A stretch of 64,000 nucleotides of DNA, from contig NC_060254.1 of NCBI RefSeq assembly GCF_921293095.1, positions 7,254,001-7,318,000 on the forward strand, written 5' to 3'. The DNA comes from Ischnura elegans (taxonomy: Eukaryota; Arthropoda; Insecta; Odonata; Coenagrionidae). Positions 11,441 to 21,972 of this stretch are shown here, piece by piece. The notes beneath the pieces were generated by a model that worked only from the letters and a program-made list of their open reading frames with translations, did no database searches and was not told the origin of the DNA. Position numbers and translations under genes: made by a program. Every line of letters begins with the position of its first letter. Positions within the stretch are counted from its first letter, which is position 1.

Positions 11441-11447
11441 GTTGGGG

Positions 11448-11560
11448 ATAGTCCACGAATATTCCCAGGATATTCCTTCAGGAATATTCCCAGGATATTC
11501 CTCAGGAATATTCCCAGGATATTCCTCAGGAATATTCCCAGGAAATCACCATAAGAATAT
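11448..11560. repeat. left subterminal repeat array of the EnSpm-like element (inner part)
   Basis: After the nested transposon the ggaatattcccaggatattcc units resume for about 110 bases, three near-identical tandem units in a row. This continues the array interrupted at 8260. Confidence 0.8.
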
Positions 11561-11939
11561 ATTGATATTTCTATTGGAATAATGCCATGAATATCTCAAA
11601 GATGTTCTGGAAACATGGTGTTTATTCCAAGAAATACAAAAATCCCATAATTATGCCAGCCTTCTGTATGGATATTTCAGCATTGCTGAGGGTTGAATTA
11701 GGAAAATGCATTTTCTTTGGATTTATAAATTAAATAATATTTCATTACTTAGTTGGATTTAAATTGCCATTTATTATAACCAAATTACAAAAGGTATGAA
11801 CAAATGGAAGGCCTCAATGTGAGGTAATATACCCCAAAAAGTACTGTTAATTAGTGGTTATTTCTTTACCTGGAGCTGAATATTCGTCTGTGAGGGGCCC
11901 TAAGTAACAATAGATGAACAACTTTTCCCCAATAAAACC

Positions 11940-12345
11940 TGTTGGAAATTAAAATGCAACTAATAAGGGGAGACCATGTACCTTGCTCTGCCTTTTTCGA
12001 TGACGTATTTTTATGGCATTTGAAATGGCGGACACATCTCTGAACTGATAGTGGTTACACTGAATGGGCCTTAGCTTGGTTGCAATTAATTAAGTTTCGA
12101 GCGGTATTTTTAACGAGCGATATTCCCAAAATAACATTGCACTGTTCAGATGGGTCAGTTGGTGAAGTGGTGAGCGTCTTCAGCTCTCATCCTGGGAGCC
12201 AGGGTTCGAGGCTTGGTCACGGTAGTAATATTTGTAGTCTTCATTTTGATCATGCGGTGACAAGTATTTCACTAATTTGAAAATTTTTTTATCATCATAA
12301 CGGGGATTAGGTATTTAAGCAGAGTCATTACGGACGCGGAGATAT
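11940..12345 (+). repeat. tRNA-related repeat family, copy A
   Basis: Contains a tRNA-like core at about 12144-12226: gggtcagttggtgaagtggt (A-box region) and gccagggttcgaggctt (B box). It is followed by gtagtcttcattttgatcatgcgg and preceded by aaaatgcaactaataagggg. An inverted copy lies at 12830-13160 and related copies at 34990-35290 and 46800-47200. I read it as a tRNA-derived SINE-like family rather than a tRNA gene. Confidence 0.7.
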
Positions 12346-12464
12346 GACGGTAGCATACACTACACTAGAAGGGTTGGTGTGCGCTAAAATGTTAATTTTT
12401 TGTATTACTTTCAAATTAAAAACGAAAAACTTTTCTTCCAAAAGCACATTCCGTTAAGGCTCAG

Positions 12465-12640
12465 GGTGAGCAGCAATGTGAGTGCAGATGTAATAAATAA
12501 GATCACAAAACAAATATAAATTGCCATATCTCTCTAATACTTGTAATTCACATTACTCCAAAGTTTACTTCAAGTACCTGCACATACTGAAAGAGCCATT
12601 CCAAAACATTAGTTCAATTAAAAATAGGATGGAATAAAGG
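12465..12640. repeat. segment shared with 46800-46960
   Basis: The stretch from gtgagtgcagatgtaataaa to attagttcaatta matches 46805-46960 closely, including ctctctaa and aagagccattcc. At 46.8 kb it is continuous with the tRNA-related repeat, so it is probably part of the same element. Confidence 0.7.
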
Positions 12641-12829
12641 TTGATTATTTAAAATCAACAATTACGCCAAATTGTGTCTTGTGCTCACCGCTTCCCAAAA
12701 TCTTTCGCAACCTTCCAGCATAATAACAAGAGGATCACCTACAAATGTAATTTATTGTAAAAAAGCCACAGTCATTGCCCACCGTTAACCTTTCCTCATG
12801 TTTTTGAGGATGGTAGCAAGTGTAGTCTT

Positions 12830-13160
12830 CATAGCTCCCCGTTCGAAATGACACTGCTTAAATACATAAATGCCGTTGTGATGCTAAAAAAATTTTCTCA
12901 CGCTTATGTTTGCTGCAATTAAAATTAGTGAAATACTTGTTGCCGCATGATTAAATTGAAGACTACAAAATATACTGCTGTGATGAAGCCTCGAACCCTG
13001 GCCCCAAGGATGAGAGCCAAATAGAGGCACTCATCACTACACCAACCGACCAATCTGTACTGTGCTGCATTATTTTGGAATTATATAGGCATTAAAAAAG
13101 GTGGAGCAAGATAGGTGGTCTCCCCTTTTTAGTTGCATTTTAATTTGCCATTTACTATGA
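12830..13160 (-). repeat. tRNA-related repeat family, copy B (inverted relative to copy A)
   Basis: The reverse complement reproduces copy A almost end to end: aaaatgcaactaaaaagggg, the tRNA-like core with gccagggttcgaggctt, then gtagtcttcaatttaatcatgcgg. With copy A it forms a large inverted repeat of about 300-bp arms around 12345-12830. Confidence 0.7.
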
Positions 13161-13553
13161 CCTAATTACAAATTTTCATCCTCCATTGAATCAATTGTTT
13201 TCTTCGCTATCTCCATTTTGCAACGGCTGACTCATTGCCTTCCTATGAGAAATAAAGAAAAAATAATTTATGTAAATGCAAAGTATACAATACTAAATAT
13301 TATTAATTTCCATGCACAATACTATTCTGTAGTGATATTTCATTTGACTTATTAAGATTCTCATATTTACTTGAATCAGAAATAGATTTGAAATGAGCAG
13401 CAATAAAGAAGGATATTAAATATTTGAAACAGATCCATGGCTAAACAGCGAAATACTGTGACAGAGAATTTTTTATCTATTGAGATACACATAACTATAG
13501 CAATCCATAGGTCAACCAATTACATTATTAACTGAAAGTACATTTATCATAAC

Positions 13554-15746
13554 TTACTTCTTCCCCCTCTCAATCCTTTCCTTAGCTTTAGCCAGCCACT
13601 TCTTAACAGGCTCGGATGTTTCATGTTCCGTAGCGTTGAACTGTTGTCTCGTTACATCTGAAGATAAAAAGAAGCAACACAGTTAATAATGCATAAATAC
13701 ATATTGAAAAATAAAATTACCATATATTTCTTTATGGTTGAAATCTTCCGGAGAAAGGACAAAAAAATGATTCCCTTATTTCTTGTCTCACAGGAAATTT
13801 AATAATTACCTATGATAATTTTACTCAGCTGCAGTTGGCAGAATATCATCTTCCCTTTGCCTCCCTTCCACGAATAGAGCGCGGCTACTTCATTGCCTAA
13901 AAGGTATGGCATCATTCTGAAGATGGCATTTCTGATATCTCGGCCACCAATAGTTTTTAAATGGTCCACCTGTTAAAATATATAAAGATGTTAATATAAT
14001 TAAGGTTAGTTAATTACATAATGAAATTGTAAATGTATCCAACAGAAGAAAGCATCCATAATAGGGTTTAATCTCTGTGTGTCACCACAATATTTACCAG
14101 CTGATACATGGAGTACTAATGTTAACTTTTTGTCAAAGATTTTTAAATTATAACAACTTACAACCATTCGGCGCCGCTCCTTTTCTACTTTGAGTTTTTC
14201 CACAAAAGTTTCCACGTCTTTCAAAGACATAAGAGGAAACAATTCTGACATGTCATGGTTATGGTCTTCTCTTCCTTCATCCGCATAACCTCCTCCAACT
14301 TTCTTCTCCAGCCGATCAAGCCTGGTCATAATCTCTTTCTGCGTAGATATTATGGTGTTCAGCTTCACTCCATGGCCAGTAAGGAGGCGTAAGATATCTG
14401 CATTACCTATTGAAATAAAAGTTGCAATGACTTTCACTCCTCTAACCATGGCTGTACACAACAACTGTCACATTTGTTTTCCTACGTCATTTATTACAAC
14501 TTACTTATTCATGATACATGTTAGAATAAAGAAATATTCTTATTTGACATTGAACTCAAGCAATACGAATTTTTGTAGTTACTAGCACATATCAAAGGCT
14601 TGATGGCTTGTATGAAATGTATGCATATTCTTCCTTTCCGACCAAAAACGCACATGAGGTTACACTACTGCTAGTCTTTTAAGAGCTTCCTTCTTTCATG
14701 AGCTTACCAGATGAATTGGCCTTTTCAGATTCTCTGGATAAAAGAGAAGACGATGGAGCACTGTTTACAATGTCAAAGGAAAGACTTCCTGAACTTTCCT
14801 CATTGCTAGATAATCTCCTCTTCTTGAGGGCAGCTTGATCTTTCTTTCCCTTTTTATCCCCACATTTCCCATTATTGCCATCTAATCCTTCCAACTGTTC
14901 TGCAACTCTAGTGACAGTTCCTACAGAACATAACAATACAATAATTAGATGCAACCCAGTTTAGGGGTGAATGAACATTTTCGTTATTTCAGAGATATTT
15001 TGTTAGAAAAAGAGCAATAGTGACTGCTTTATGGTGGCATTATGTACCACAATTTGTCACAAAATACAAAAAGACCATGTCCCTTTCATATCACTATGCA
15101 CTTCAAATATAAGAATTATGAAGTTACCTGCTGACTTCACTGATTGAGTTCCTTCATTGAGTTCAGTGTCACTGAAGGAGGGAAATGGTGCCAGGCCATT
15201 TTCATCAGAGGAGGAATCGATTCTTTCCTCTGAATCACTGCTTAACTTTCTTTCTCTGATCTTTCTTTCTCTTATCTTGTAAGCAGCTCTCTCTCTTCTT
15301 TTTTTCTTCTCAGTCTCTTCTGGCTCAGTATTAATGTCAGAAAAAAATTCCACTTCTTTCAGTTTCTCCCGTCCCCTTTCCATGTTTCCTACAGATTGAT
15401 TAAGAAAACTGCATATAAGAACAAATAAAATGTACTAAAGCTAAACATAAAAGTTTAATTTAGGAGTTGCACTTTAACATAGGAGTTGCATTAAGCTTAA
15501 AATTAAATTTTAAACTAGTGAAGTGGATTACTTACTTGCATAACCCCAAACTTTTTTAATGGGGTGCTTCAACCACCCTTTCTGAGGGTCCTCCACTGCT
15601 TCCACAGCCTTATAGTATCTTTTATCATTAGAATATGATGGGAAAAATGCTTCTCCTCGGCTCTCATCCACAAACCATTTTGATGGGATGATTTGCAGTC
15701 CATCAAAAAACTCGACAATAGCAAATTGCATATCTGCTCTCGACAT
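13554..15746 (-). CDS. DUF4806-domain protein of the EnSpm-like element, six exons, 397 aa
   Basis: Exons read on the minus strand: 15746-15536, 15388-15128, 14920-14708, 14406-14162, 13969-13810, 13657-13554. All junctions are GT-AG, the phases agree, and the spliced length is 1194 bases ending in TAA. Residues 1-70 hold an N-terminal module (FAIVEF, WFVDESRGEAFFPSY) common in these proteins. Residues 71-228 are charged, low complexity and possibly nuclear (KKKRRERAAYKIRERKI). Residues 229-397 are the DUF4806 region: FPLMSLKDVETFVEKLK, TIGGRDIRNAIFRMMPYLLG, final KKWLAKAKERI. DUF4806 proteins commonly accompany this transposase type in animals. A DNA-binding accessory role for subterminal repeats is inference. 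The gene is intact, with strong donors such as A|GTAAGT. Confidence 0.85.
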
Positions 15747-15924
15747 CCTATTACGAAAATTACATTTGCTGTGAATTGGTCAGTTTTTAGCATAGAAAGG
15801 CATACCAATCAACTTAAAAGCACATAATAGAGTATGTACTCACAGACAACAATAACATAGCCCACAAGTGAGTGTGACCTTTACTACTATTCTAACTGTT
15901 TTCTTAGCCTCCTCCTGACTGAAT

Positions 15925-15930
15925 TTTATT
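15925..15930 (-). terminator. poly(A) signal of the transposase gene
   Basis: AATAAA on the minus strand. It now lies about 220 bases past the transposase stop, but only ~20 bases past it if the 15951-16139 insertion and one duplicated target copy are removed. Confidence 0.6.
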
Positions 15931-15950
15931 GTAAACAATGGGTATTTTAT

Positions 15951-16139
15951 GGGTAAACTGTTCTCGGGATCCCCACCGGGTTAAACTTTCATAACGGCCA
16001 ATGCCAATATACATTCAGCCCTGATGATGAGCACCGAGATGGAGCTTGAAACGTTGGTCGTTATGAAAGAATTAACCCGGTGGGAATCGCGAGAACAGTT
16101 CACCCACATAATTTGCCGGGAAAGCATCCAATCATATTT
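15951..16139 (+). mobile_element. 189-bp PLE-derived insertion carrying a hammerhead-like motif
   Basis: The segment is flanked by CAATGGGTATTTTAT (15936-15950) and CAATGGGTATTTCAT (16140-16154), a 15-base duplication with one mismatch. Its body is a large hairpin: ccaccgggttaa plus tttcataacg on the left pair with cgttatgaaag and ttaacccggtgg on the right, and an outer ctgttctcg pairs with cgagaacag. The loop contains CTGATGA (16021-16027) and GAAAC (16048-16052), the hammerhead core, as in the PLE at 3628. No protein is encoded. It inserted in the transposase 3' untranslated region. Confidence 0.7.
16021..16059 (+). ncRNA. hammerhead-like motif within the 189-bp insertion
   Basis: CTGATGA, a short stem II (AGC with GCT) and GAAACGTTGG are present in the right order. 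Stem II is weaker than at 3628. Long flanking arms could form the outer stem. Activity is not predictable from sequence alone. Confidence 0.45.
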
Positions 16140-16150
16140 CAATGGGTATT

Positions 16151-18319
16151 TCATCGCACATTACTCGTGTGGAGCAAAGGAAATACACATAACTCATTAT
16201 CACCAACGGGAAGAAGGACACACTTTCCTAAAATTTGATCAATTCCCCACAATGATAATTTCTGTGTAGGTTCTTTGTGAACAAGGAATATATTGAGCAC
16301 AGAGGATTTACATGGAATTGTAAATAGCTCACTTTTCTTCTCCATTGCTTGACCCACTACATAAATTTTCTCATCTGATAATACCAAATTCCTAACAAAC
16401 ACAACTACACCATCAGCAGTGTACAAAAATCCATCGCACTTCGAATTCACTTTCACTTCACCACCAATAATATTTGATATCCTGTATTGGGCTCCACTCA
16501 GACTACACAAAGGGCCATTAAAGTGTCTTGATTTCTCATCAAGTTTTCCAACTGAAGTTCTAGAGGGAAATCTATGGCCAGAAAGTTGTGTTTCTTCTAT
16601 GCGCCGGTGTATTTGCTGCAGTGGCCTGTCTGACTTCCTTATGAGCTTCTTAATTTTTTGCATGTAGTTCTCAAATGGAAATGCACTGAAAGAGTCTAAG
16701 CATCCAAATTTTTTGGCATCCTCACTCAAGTGAATAAGCCCATGAATATTATGGGACATGAGGTGTTTACCGTAAATTTCACCAAATGACTTCACAAAAT
16801 GCTGCAACAATTTCTCAGCATACACCAGATGAGTTGCAATATGTGTTGCACTGCACATAATCCTGATGGCAACAGAGAGAGATGTGAAGTGATGATATAT
16901 TTTTGATGGCAGGAAAGCTTTTAAAACAACTGGACCTAAGTATAGAAGAAATTGGCGAAATTCTGTTGCTTTCCAGAGTTTAACATATTCTAAACTCCTT
17001 GGTTTACGTCCAAATTCACAAGGAATATAACTTCTCAAACACTCCAACTTTTCAGAAATACATTTAACCTTTAAATGATTGAGCCTGTAGCGAAGGTCAC
17101 CACTCAACCACAAATATAACATTTTTCTTGTCACCCCAAGACAAACAAGGTGCATGTAGTCAAGGGGGACATTTGTCACCAATCCAAAGTTTGTTATTTT
17201 TTCAAGTTCACTAGAACCCTGGTGGTAGTCTTCATCATGCTTCGAAACAAAATCTTCATCCGTCCTCTTTGGTGCATTTAAATCAGGAAAACACACCCTA
17301 CCCTCTGAATAAGTACCTTCAACTTGACATTTTGTGCAGCTTGAATATCCTCCATGGTTCTTAACACTGAGCACAAAAGCTTTAGCAGGTGCATCACATA
17401 CAATACATTTCAGTCTTAAGTTACAAATGTGACCATGATAATTAATACCAGACTGCTGTAGACTGATAAATTCTTCAACAAAATCACTTAGAAATTCATT
17501 GCACTTGTCAGGCTTCTTGTTGCCATGATATGCACCAATCATAAAAACTTCTTTTGATGGATAAATAGAGCCCAGAATTGGCCAAATTGTGCTACTAGAA
17601 GATTTGGATATTGGGAGCCCATCTATGCTAACAATAAGTTCAATTGTTTCCAATTGTTGGCCTTGATAATTAGATAAAACATCTTTGATTCCAGCTTGGA
17701 GCCCTCTATGCCAATAACGGCCAGGGGAGACCATCCTAATCTCACTCTTTCTGGGGGTTTTTAAGAGTGTCCTTGAATCACAAGGCATATCATTGTGACC
17801 GTGCTGTTTTAAAATCTGTAGCAACTTCGACAGAGCTGAGTGACTTACTTGTTCCTCAGTTGCCCACAGAGCCAGATCAATAGAGAGACTCTCACGTTGT
17901 GATGCAAATGAATTTAAAATAATCTCATCTTGTGCGATTTCAGTTCCATAAATCTCAGAATCTTTAGTCGTCTCCAAGTTTGGGTGGCTATTATCCATTG
18001 ATGACATTTCAGAGCCATATTCTAATGACTCCAAATCACATTTTTCTCTATTACACTCCAGGGATTCTTTCAAAGACGATATCGGAGAATTATTTTCACA
18101 CACATGGGCGTTAGAATTTTCGTCATCAGATACTTTGCTGCTAAGGGAAGATACATTAGCTAGAGGTGAATCATGGGTGACGATCACTTCCCTAGCGTTA
18201 GGTACCAAGGAAGGCCCGGAAGGAAAGAATTCCTGAAGTCTTCTTTTGGAAGCAGCACTTGCTATTCTCCTCAACTGCCTCGAAGATAACTCATGCAAGA
18301 ATTTACTCCTCCTCGGCAT
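16151..18319 (-). CDS. EnSpm/CACTA-type transposase (Tnp2 / Transposase_21-like), 722 aa
   Basis: A single intact exon. Residues 1-30 are strongly basic (MPRRSKFLHELSSRQLRRIA), suggesting nuclear targeting or DNA contact. Residues 50-140 are acidic and serine-rich. The catalytic region follows: SIDGLPISKSSSSTIWPILG at 231-250, VCDAPAKAF at 307-315, a CTKC zinc-like pair at 328-331 with NHGGYS before it, and the family hallmark PLDYMHLVCLGVTRKMLYLW at 385-404. FPFENYM at 548-554 supplies a candidate acidic residue. D233, D309 and E550 are my candidate DDE triad by position. The enzyme would cut and join the CCC-ended termini. ATG at 18319 is the first of the frame. No stop or frameshift, so this copy looks young or functional. 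Confidence 0.87.
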   Translation of the reverse strand: MPRRSKFLHELSSRQLRRIASAASKRRLQEFFPSGPSLVPNAREVIVTHDSPLANVSSLSSKVSDDENSNAHVCENNSPISSLKESLECNREKCDLESLEYGSEMSSMDNSHPNLETTKDSEIYGTEIAQDEIILNSFASQRESLSIDLALWATEEQVSHSALSKLLQILKQHGHNDMPCDSRTLLKTPRKSEIRMVSPGRYWHRGLQAGIKDVLSNYQGQQLETIELIVSIDGLPISKSSSSTIWPILGSIYPSKEVFMIGAYHGNKKPDKCNEFLSDFVEEFISLQQSGINYHGHICNLRLKCIVCDAPAKAFVLSVKNHGGYSSCTKCQVEGTYSEGRVCFPDLNAPKRTDEDFVSKHDEDYHQGSSELEKITNFGLVTNVPLDYMHLVCLGVTRKMLYLWLSGDLRYRLNHLKVKCISEKLECLRSYIPCEFGRKPRSLEYVKLWKATEFRQFLLYLGPVVLKAFLPSKIYHHFTSLSVAIRIMCSATHIATHLVYAEKLLQHFVKSFGEIYGKHLMSHNIHGLIHLSEDAKKFGCLDSFSAFPFENYMQKIKKLIRKSDRPLQQIHRRIEETQLSGHRFPSRTSVGKLDEKSRHFNGPLCSLSGAQYRISNIIGGEVKVNSKCDGFLYTADGVVVFVRNLVLSDEKIYVVGQAMEKKSELFTIPCKSSVLNIFLVHKEPTQKLSLWGIDQILGKCVLLPVGDNELCVFPLLHTSNVR

Positions 18320-18613
18320 GGTATTGCAATTATTTCAATATTCTGAAAGGGATAATATCACTTAAGGGTAAATTTAAGTTTGTTTTTTTTTAGTTCTAAG
18401 GGCATCTCTAAAACTATGAAACTCATAGTAGTCTGCCATTTGACAACTAAACTTCTGTCTCTAGAAGATGCAACAATAGGGGCAGAAGAGTTTCCAATAA
18501 TTCTTAACAAAGTCATCTACTTCTTTCCACGTTGTAAGATAAAACACATCGGTTTCTAAAGATCCTATTTTCAAGTAATAAAAGTGAGTCCTTGATGCAA
18601 ACAGATAGCACAC
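18320..18613. other. 5' flank of the transposase gene inside the transposon
   Basis: No further exon or clear promoter motif was recognised. The Tigger-like element inserted about 300 bases upstream of the transposase start and may have displaced 5' sequence. Confidence 0.4.
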
Positions 18614-18615
18614 TA

Positions 18616-20051
18616 CAGTACACTCCCGATTAACCCGATGCTAATGACGGGGGAGAGACGGCACGAATAATCGGATAACCCGGGTAACCCAAACTTTTAC
18701 TTAAGTTTCTTGCAATGTTATTAATTTACCTAAAACAAACAATATAATATTAATTATGCCGGTATTCTGTTATTTTAGAGTGCTTCCCGGACTCAATGCG
18801 AGCTTTCTTTGCCAGTTCGCGATCTTTTTAGCGGCGATAACATGGTTTTACTCGTATTATTAACCCTTTCATTGCTGTGAACGTACCTATAGTACGTCCG
18901 CACGGCAGACTGCTGTGGACGTACTTTCTCTTCCTCCCCACCATGCGGTCAGCACTTTCGCTGAAGCACTTCGAAGGGTCCCTAATCCAGGACCCTATCC
19001 CCGACTAGCTCACCCACGCAGGACCCGTCTCCTCGACCCTACCAGCAGGCAGCCTCCCTCCCGCAAAGTGACCGCTCTGACTGCAATTTGAAAATCAATC
19101 AATCAATCCGATCATCAAAAAATGATTGTTTTCATCGCACTCCTGCCAATGAAGCAATCAAGTACGTCTTTGAACTGTGTTTCTGCAATGAAAAATAACG
19201 ATTTTTTTTAACTTAGCTAAAATGACCATTTTTCCGGTTGTTCGCAGCCACGCGTTTTTAGCAAATTTAACAAAATCTTTTTCATTGTAGAAACACGGTT
19301 GAAAGACGTGCTTGATTGCTTGATTGGCAGGAGTGCGATGAAAACAATAATTTTTTGATGATCGGATTGATTGGTTGATTTTAAAATTGCAGTCACAGCG
19401 GCCACTTTTCGGGAGGGACGATGAGACGGCCCTGCGTGGGTTAGCACTTCGAGGATAGGGCCGCGGATTAGCGACCCTTCCGAGGGTGTACCACGCCCAT
19501 TATTGAAGTACATATCCCATGGGCCCACGAAACGCATTTTAACCTTTTCGCCGCATGTGAGGAGATAGAACAGCAGCGAAAGGGTTAATGCTCTATATAA
19601 GGCTTGGTTTCGAAAATAACACATCCGTGGCTGTGTGATCACGGATACAGTAAAGTGGTCTGCGCGAATGCTTCGAAACCACTGCTCGACGTCGGAAACT
19701 ACTCTGTCAGGCACCACGCCACGTAGTCACGTCTCGCACAACTTGCCCAGGTTGCAAACTGCTGCGGGACGTGTATCCGTGATCACGGAGCGCGGTCACG
19801 CATTGCGAGGCTTGGAAAACAGGAACGGTGCTCCCGTCAATGCAGCTAGCGCGCGATCGCTTCCGTTTTACGAAGGGGATTCTAATGGGAATAATAAGCC
19901 CGGTGTATCCTAGCATTAATTCATCAATTCCGATGATTTTGCGTCCGATTTTATGTTTTATAAATATTGAAAAAAATTGATCAAGAGTGAAAATCATTAC
20001 GGATAATCCGCAACCCGGATAAACCCCAGCCGGATAGTCGGGAGTCTACTG
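18616..20051. mobile_element. Tigger/pogo-like DNA transposon, degenerate or non-autonomous
   Basis: The left end is CAGTACACTCCCGATTA and the reverse-complemented right end CAGTAGACTCCCGACTA. TA flanks both sides (18614-18615; 20052-20053). The ends are followed by repeated attatccgg/ggataaccc motifs. This end sequence is characteristic of Tigger/pogo elements. The interior (19590-20000) has only short frames, with no recognisable DDE transposase. It contains a later TTAA-flanked insertion at 18864-19584. Confidence 0.85.
18864..19584. mobile_element. TTAA-flanked foldback element (piggyBac-like MITE)
   Basis: TTAA at 18860-18863 and 19585-19588 bounds ends CCCTTTCATTGCTGT and, reverse-complemented, CCCTTTCGCTGCTGT. 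The two halves are inverted copies for most of their length: for example ttgttttcatcgcactcctgccaa near 19130 reappears inverted near 19335. TTAA and CCCTTT termini fit piggyBac-type elements. No transposase is encoded. Confidence 0.8.
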
Positions 20052-20099
20052 TACCACAAACTGCTCAGAATATACGAACGACTTCTTAACGAATAATTA

Positions 20100-21300
20100 A
20101 AATCATCAAAATATATATTGTAGATAACACCACCCCAAACAATATGTTTTAGTAAATAACACTACTGTACAGTAGCATGACTTACCTTGCCAAGAGATGG
20201 ATAGACCAGCAGCACAATTTCACAGCAAATTCTTCGTGCTTGGTAAGTAACGCACGGGTAACGTAGTTATATTAAAGGATATTATAATTGTGATCAAGTA
20301 TTGTAAAATAACCACACTACCGCTTACTCAGAGTAAATATAGTTTTGTCGCACTAGCCTCAACTGACACTCGCAAAGACACTAGTTTCGAAAAACGTGGT
20401 CACCCGGATGTAAAGTCAAAAGTAAAACCAGTAAAACTGCGAAAAAAACTTTCCTTAGGATTTTCACGACATATATGAATCTCACCAATTTTAAAATTGC
20501 AAAAGCAAATATTCGTACATTTTAATCTTTTCTCTACTAAAGACGTTAATATATTTGTGGACTTTTCTTGACCCGGGAGTCGAAAGCCGTAAATTTTTGT
20601 CGGAGATTTTCTTACACAAGCGATCGAATGCCGAATATATACGTTTCCCAGCTTTCCCTCTTTTATGACGGTCGCGGGTGTATGACGTCTTTGTTTCGGG
20701 ACCCAATACTGCGGGGTTTAGGCTTTACCCTCAGAGTTCGGGAGCAACTACCCTGACCCTTCGTCTTTTATTACCCCTCTTAGCGGTAAAAGGGACCGCG
20801 GTCATGCAATTGTTTATCCAGTCAGTTTTCAAAATAAATATTTGTTATTTTCTCAATAAATATAAACTAAGAATTGAATTCTTTGTCTTTTGAGCAGCGT
20901 TTACAATTTTTAAACGAAATTTTACGATAAATATTAACTTATATTTCGAGTTCTTTATAAACATCAACATGGAAATTGATGCTGCATTAAACGCGTTAAT
21001 ATTGACCTTAGAACTTCGTTTAAAATTTGACAAGGCTCAGAAAAAATGAGGAATTCAATTCAAAGTCTGCAATTCACGTGCAAGAAACAATTATCCATGT
21101 GCCAAACACATATAAGCAACCCATGAGTTGACCTCGAACCAATGCCACAGGTATTGTCGTAAACCCGGGAAGGAGGGAGCACAACTACCCTCGGAGTCCG
21201 AGATAATGCGGAGTTCTCACTGGGAGGGGTCGAAAAATGTTGGAGCTGAAAGCGTGTGATTATCCGCGAGACACTTTTTAACGAATGTCCTCCAAAAATG
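20100..21300. other. transposon interior without recognised genes
   Basis: Between the Tigger element and the hAT MITE I see no frame with motif or splice support. Local GC-rich segments (20570-20780, 21120-21260) are unexplained. Confidence 0.4.
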
Positions 21301-21308
21301 CTCCGTAT

Positions 21309-21623
21309 CAATGGCGCAGCGAGGAGGTTTTGGGGGATAAATTCCCCCCCTCCCCCTGCAGAGCTCAGAGAAATTTTTAAGTTTAATCCATTTTACTTAA
21401 TTGGATTAATATTACTAATGGAATAGGTAGCGTAAGAATTAATAAAATATCCCTCCTAAAGCCATAAAACTCACCATTTTGAACCATTTATCTTTAAAAT
21501 TCCGCAATTTATTAATCACGCACCTACCGCTTATCCTGGTGGGTATTCCATACCCCCACACACCCCGGTATTAGTTGCACTTAAACCCCCCCCCCCAAGC
21601 CTTAATTCCTAGCTGCGCCCCTG
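21309..21623 (+). mobile_element. hAT-type MITE, copy 2
   Basis: The left end is CAATGGCGCAGCGAGGAGG and the right end AGCTGCGCCCCTG, reverse complement CAGGGGCGCAGCT. It is flanked by CTCCGTAT (21301-21308) and CTCCGTAC (21624-21631), an 8-base duplication with one mismatch. The body is shared with 5589-5878 and 47363-47675. Non-coding. Confidence 0.88.
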
Positions 21624-21799
21624 CTCCGTACCACTAGAAAGAAGAGTCTCTAGGGGCTCAGTACGAACAGCAGTCATGCTAAGGCGAAAACTCCGCCATC
21701 TCGAGCGGTTTAAGTAGTTATTCTTATTATTTTGTAATATCATTTAGTAACCCCTGTGACTCAGTTATTATACGTATAGAAAAGCCCGTTGTCAAAAAA

Positions 21800-21972
21800 T
21801 ATTCCGCGATTATCCCACAATGGTTCGCAATGTCCCTCGGACGAAATAGGAATATAGGGGATCAAAACGGGATATCCCAGGAATATCCCATAATGATTCG
21901 CAATAACCCTGGGATGAAATAGGAACATTGGGGATCAAAACGGGATATCCCAGGAATATCCTGTGCTGTGTG
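21800..21972. repeat. right subterminal repeats of the EnSpm-like element
   Basis: Two direct units of about 70 bases share ggggatcaaaacgggatatc followed by ccaggaatatcc, separated by aatgattcgcaa. The motif gggatatcccaggaatatcc echoes the left array at 7985-8260. Confidence 0.8.

Larger units (their letters stand above)
8261..11447. mobile_element. second CCC-ended transposon nested in the subterminal array (3.2 kb)
   Basis: The left end reads CCCAGATAACACGGCATTTG and the reverse-complemented right end CCCCAACAGCACACATTTGG. AT is present on both sides (8259-8260; 11448-11449). The host array has the unit cagcatagtcc with a single AT, so the empty site can be read directly: cagcAT|agtcc. It has its own subterminal repeats (TACATATGTA-type palindromes, see 8338-8595 and 11102-11440). 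No complete gene was seen; a stretch near 9545-9615 on the minus strand (MDYGKDDEAKPEDQVELL, ending in a gtaagg donor) may be an exon remnant. Probably a non-autonomous relative of the outer element. Confidence 0.75.

Noticed and set aside
8261-11447. CRISPR-like array of TACATATGTA repeats
   Set aside because: Repeats are short, palindromic, irregularly spaced and occur at both ends of a eukaryotic transposon; they are subterminal repeats.
18862-19590. Gene in the TTAA-flanked element (minus-strand frame 19217-19717)
   Set aside because: The frame lies across inverted-repeat arms, has no transposase motif and is a by-product of the foldback structure.
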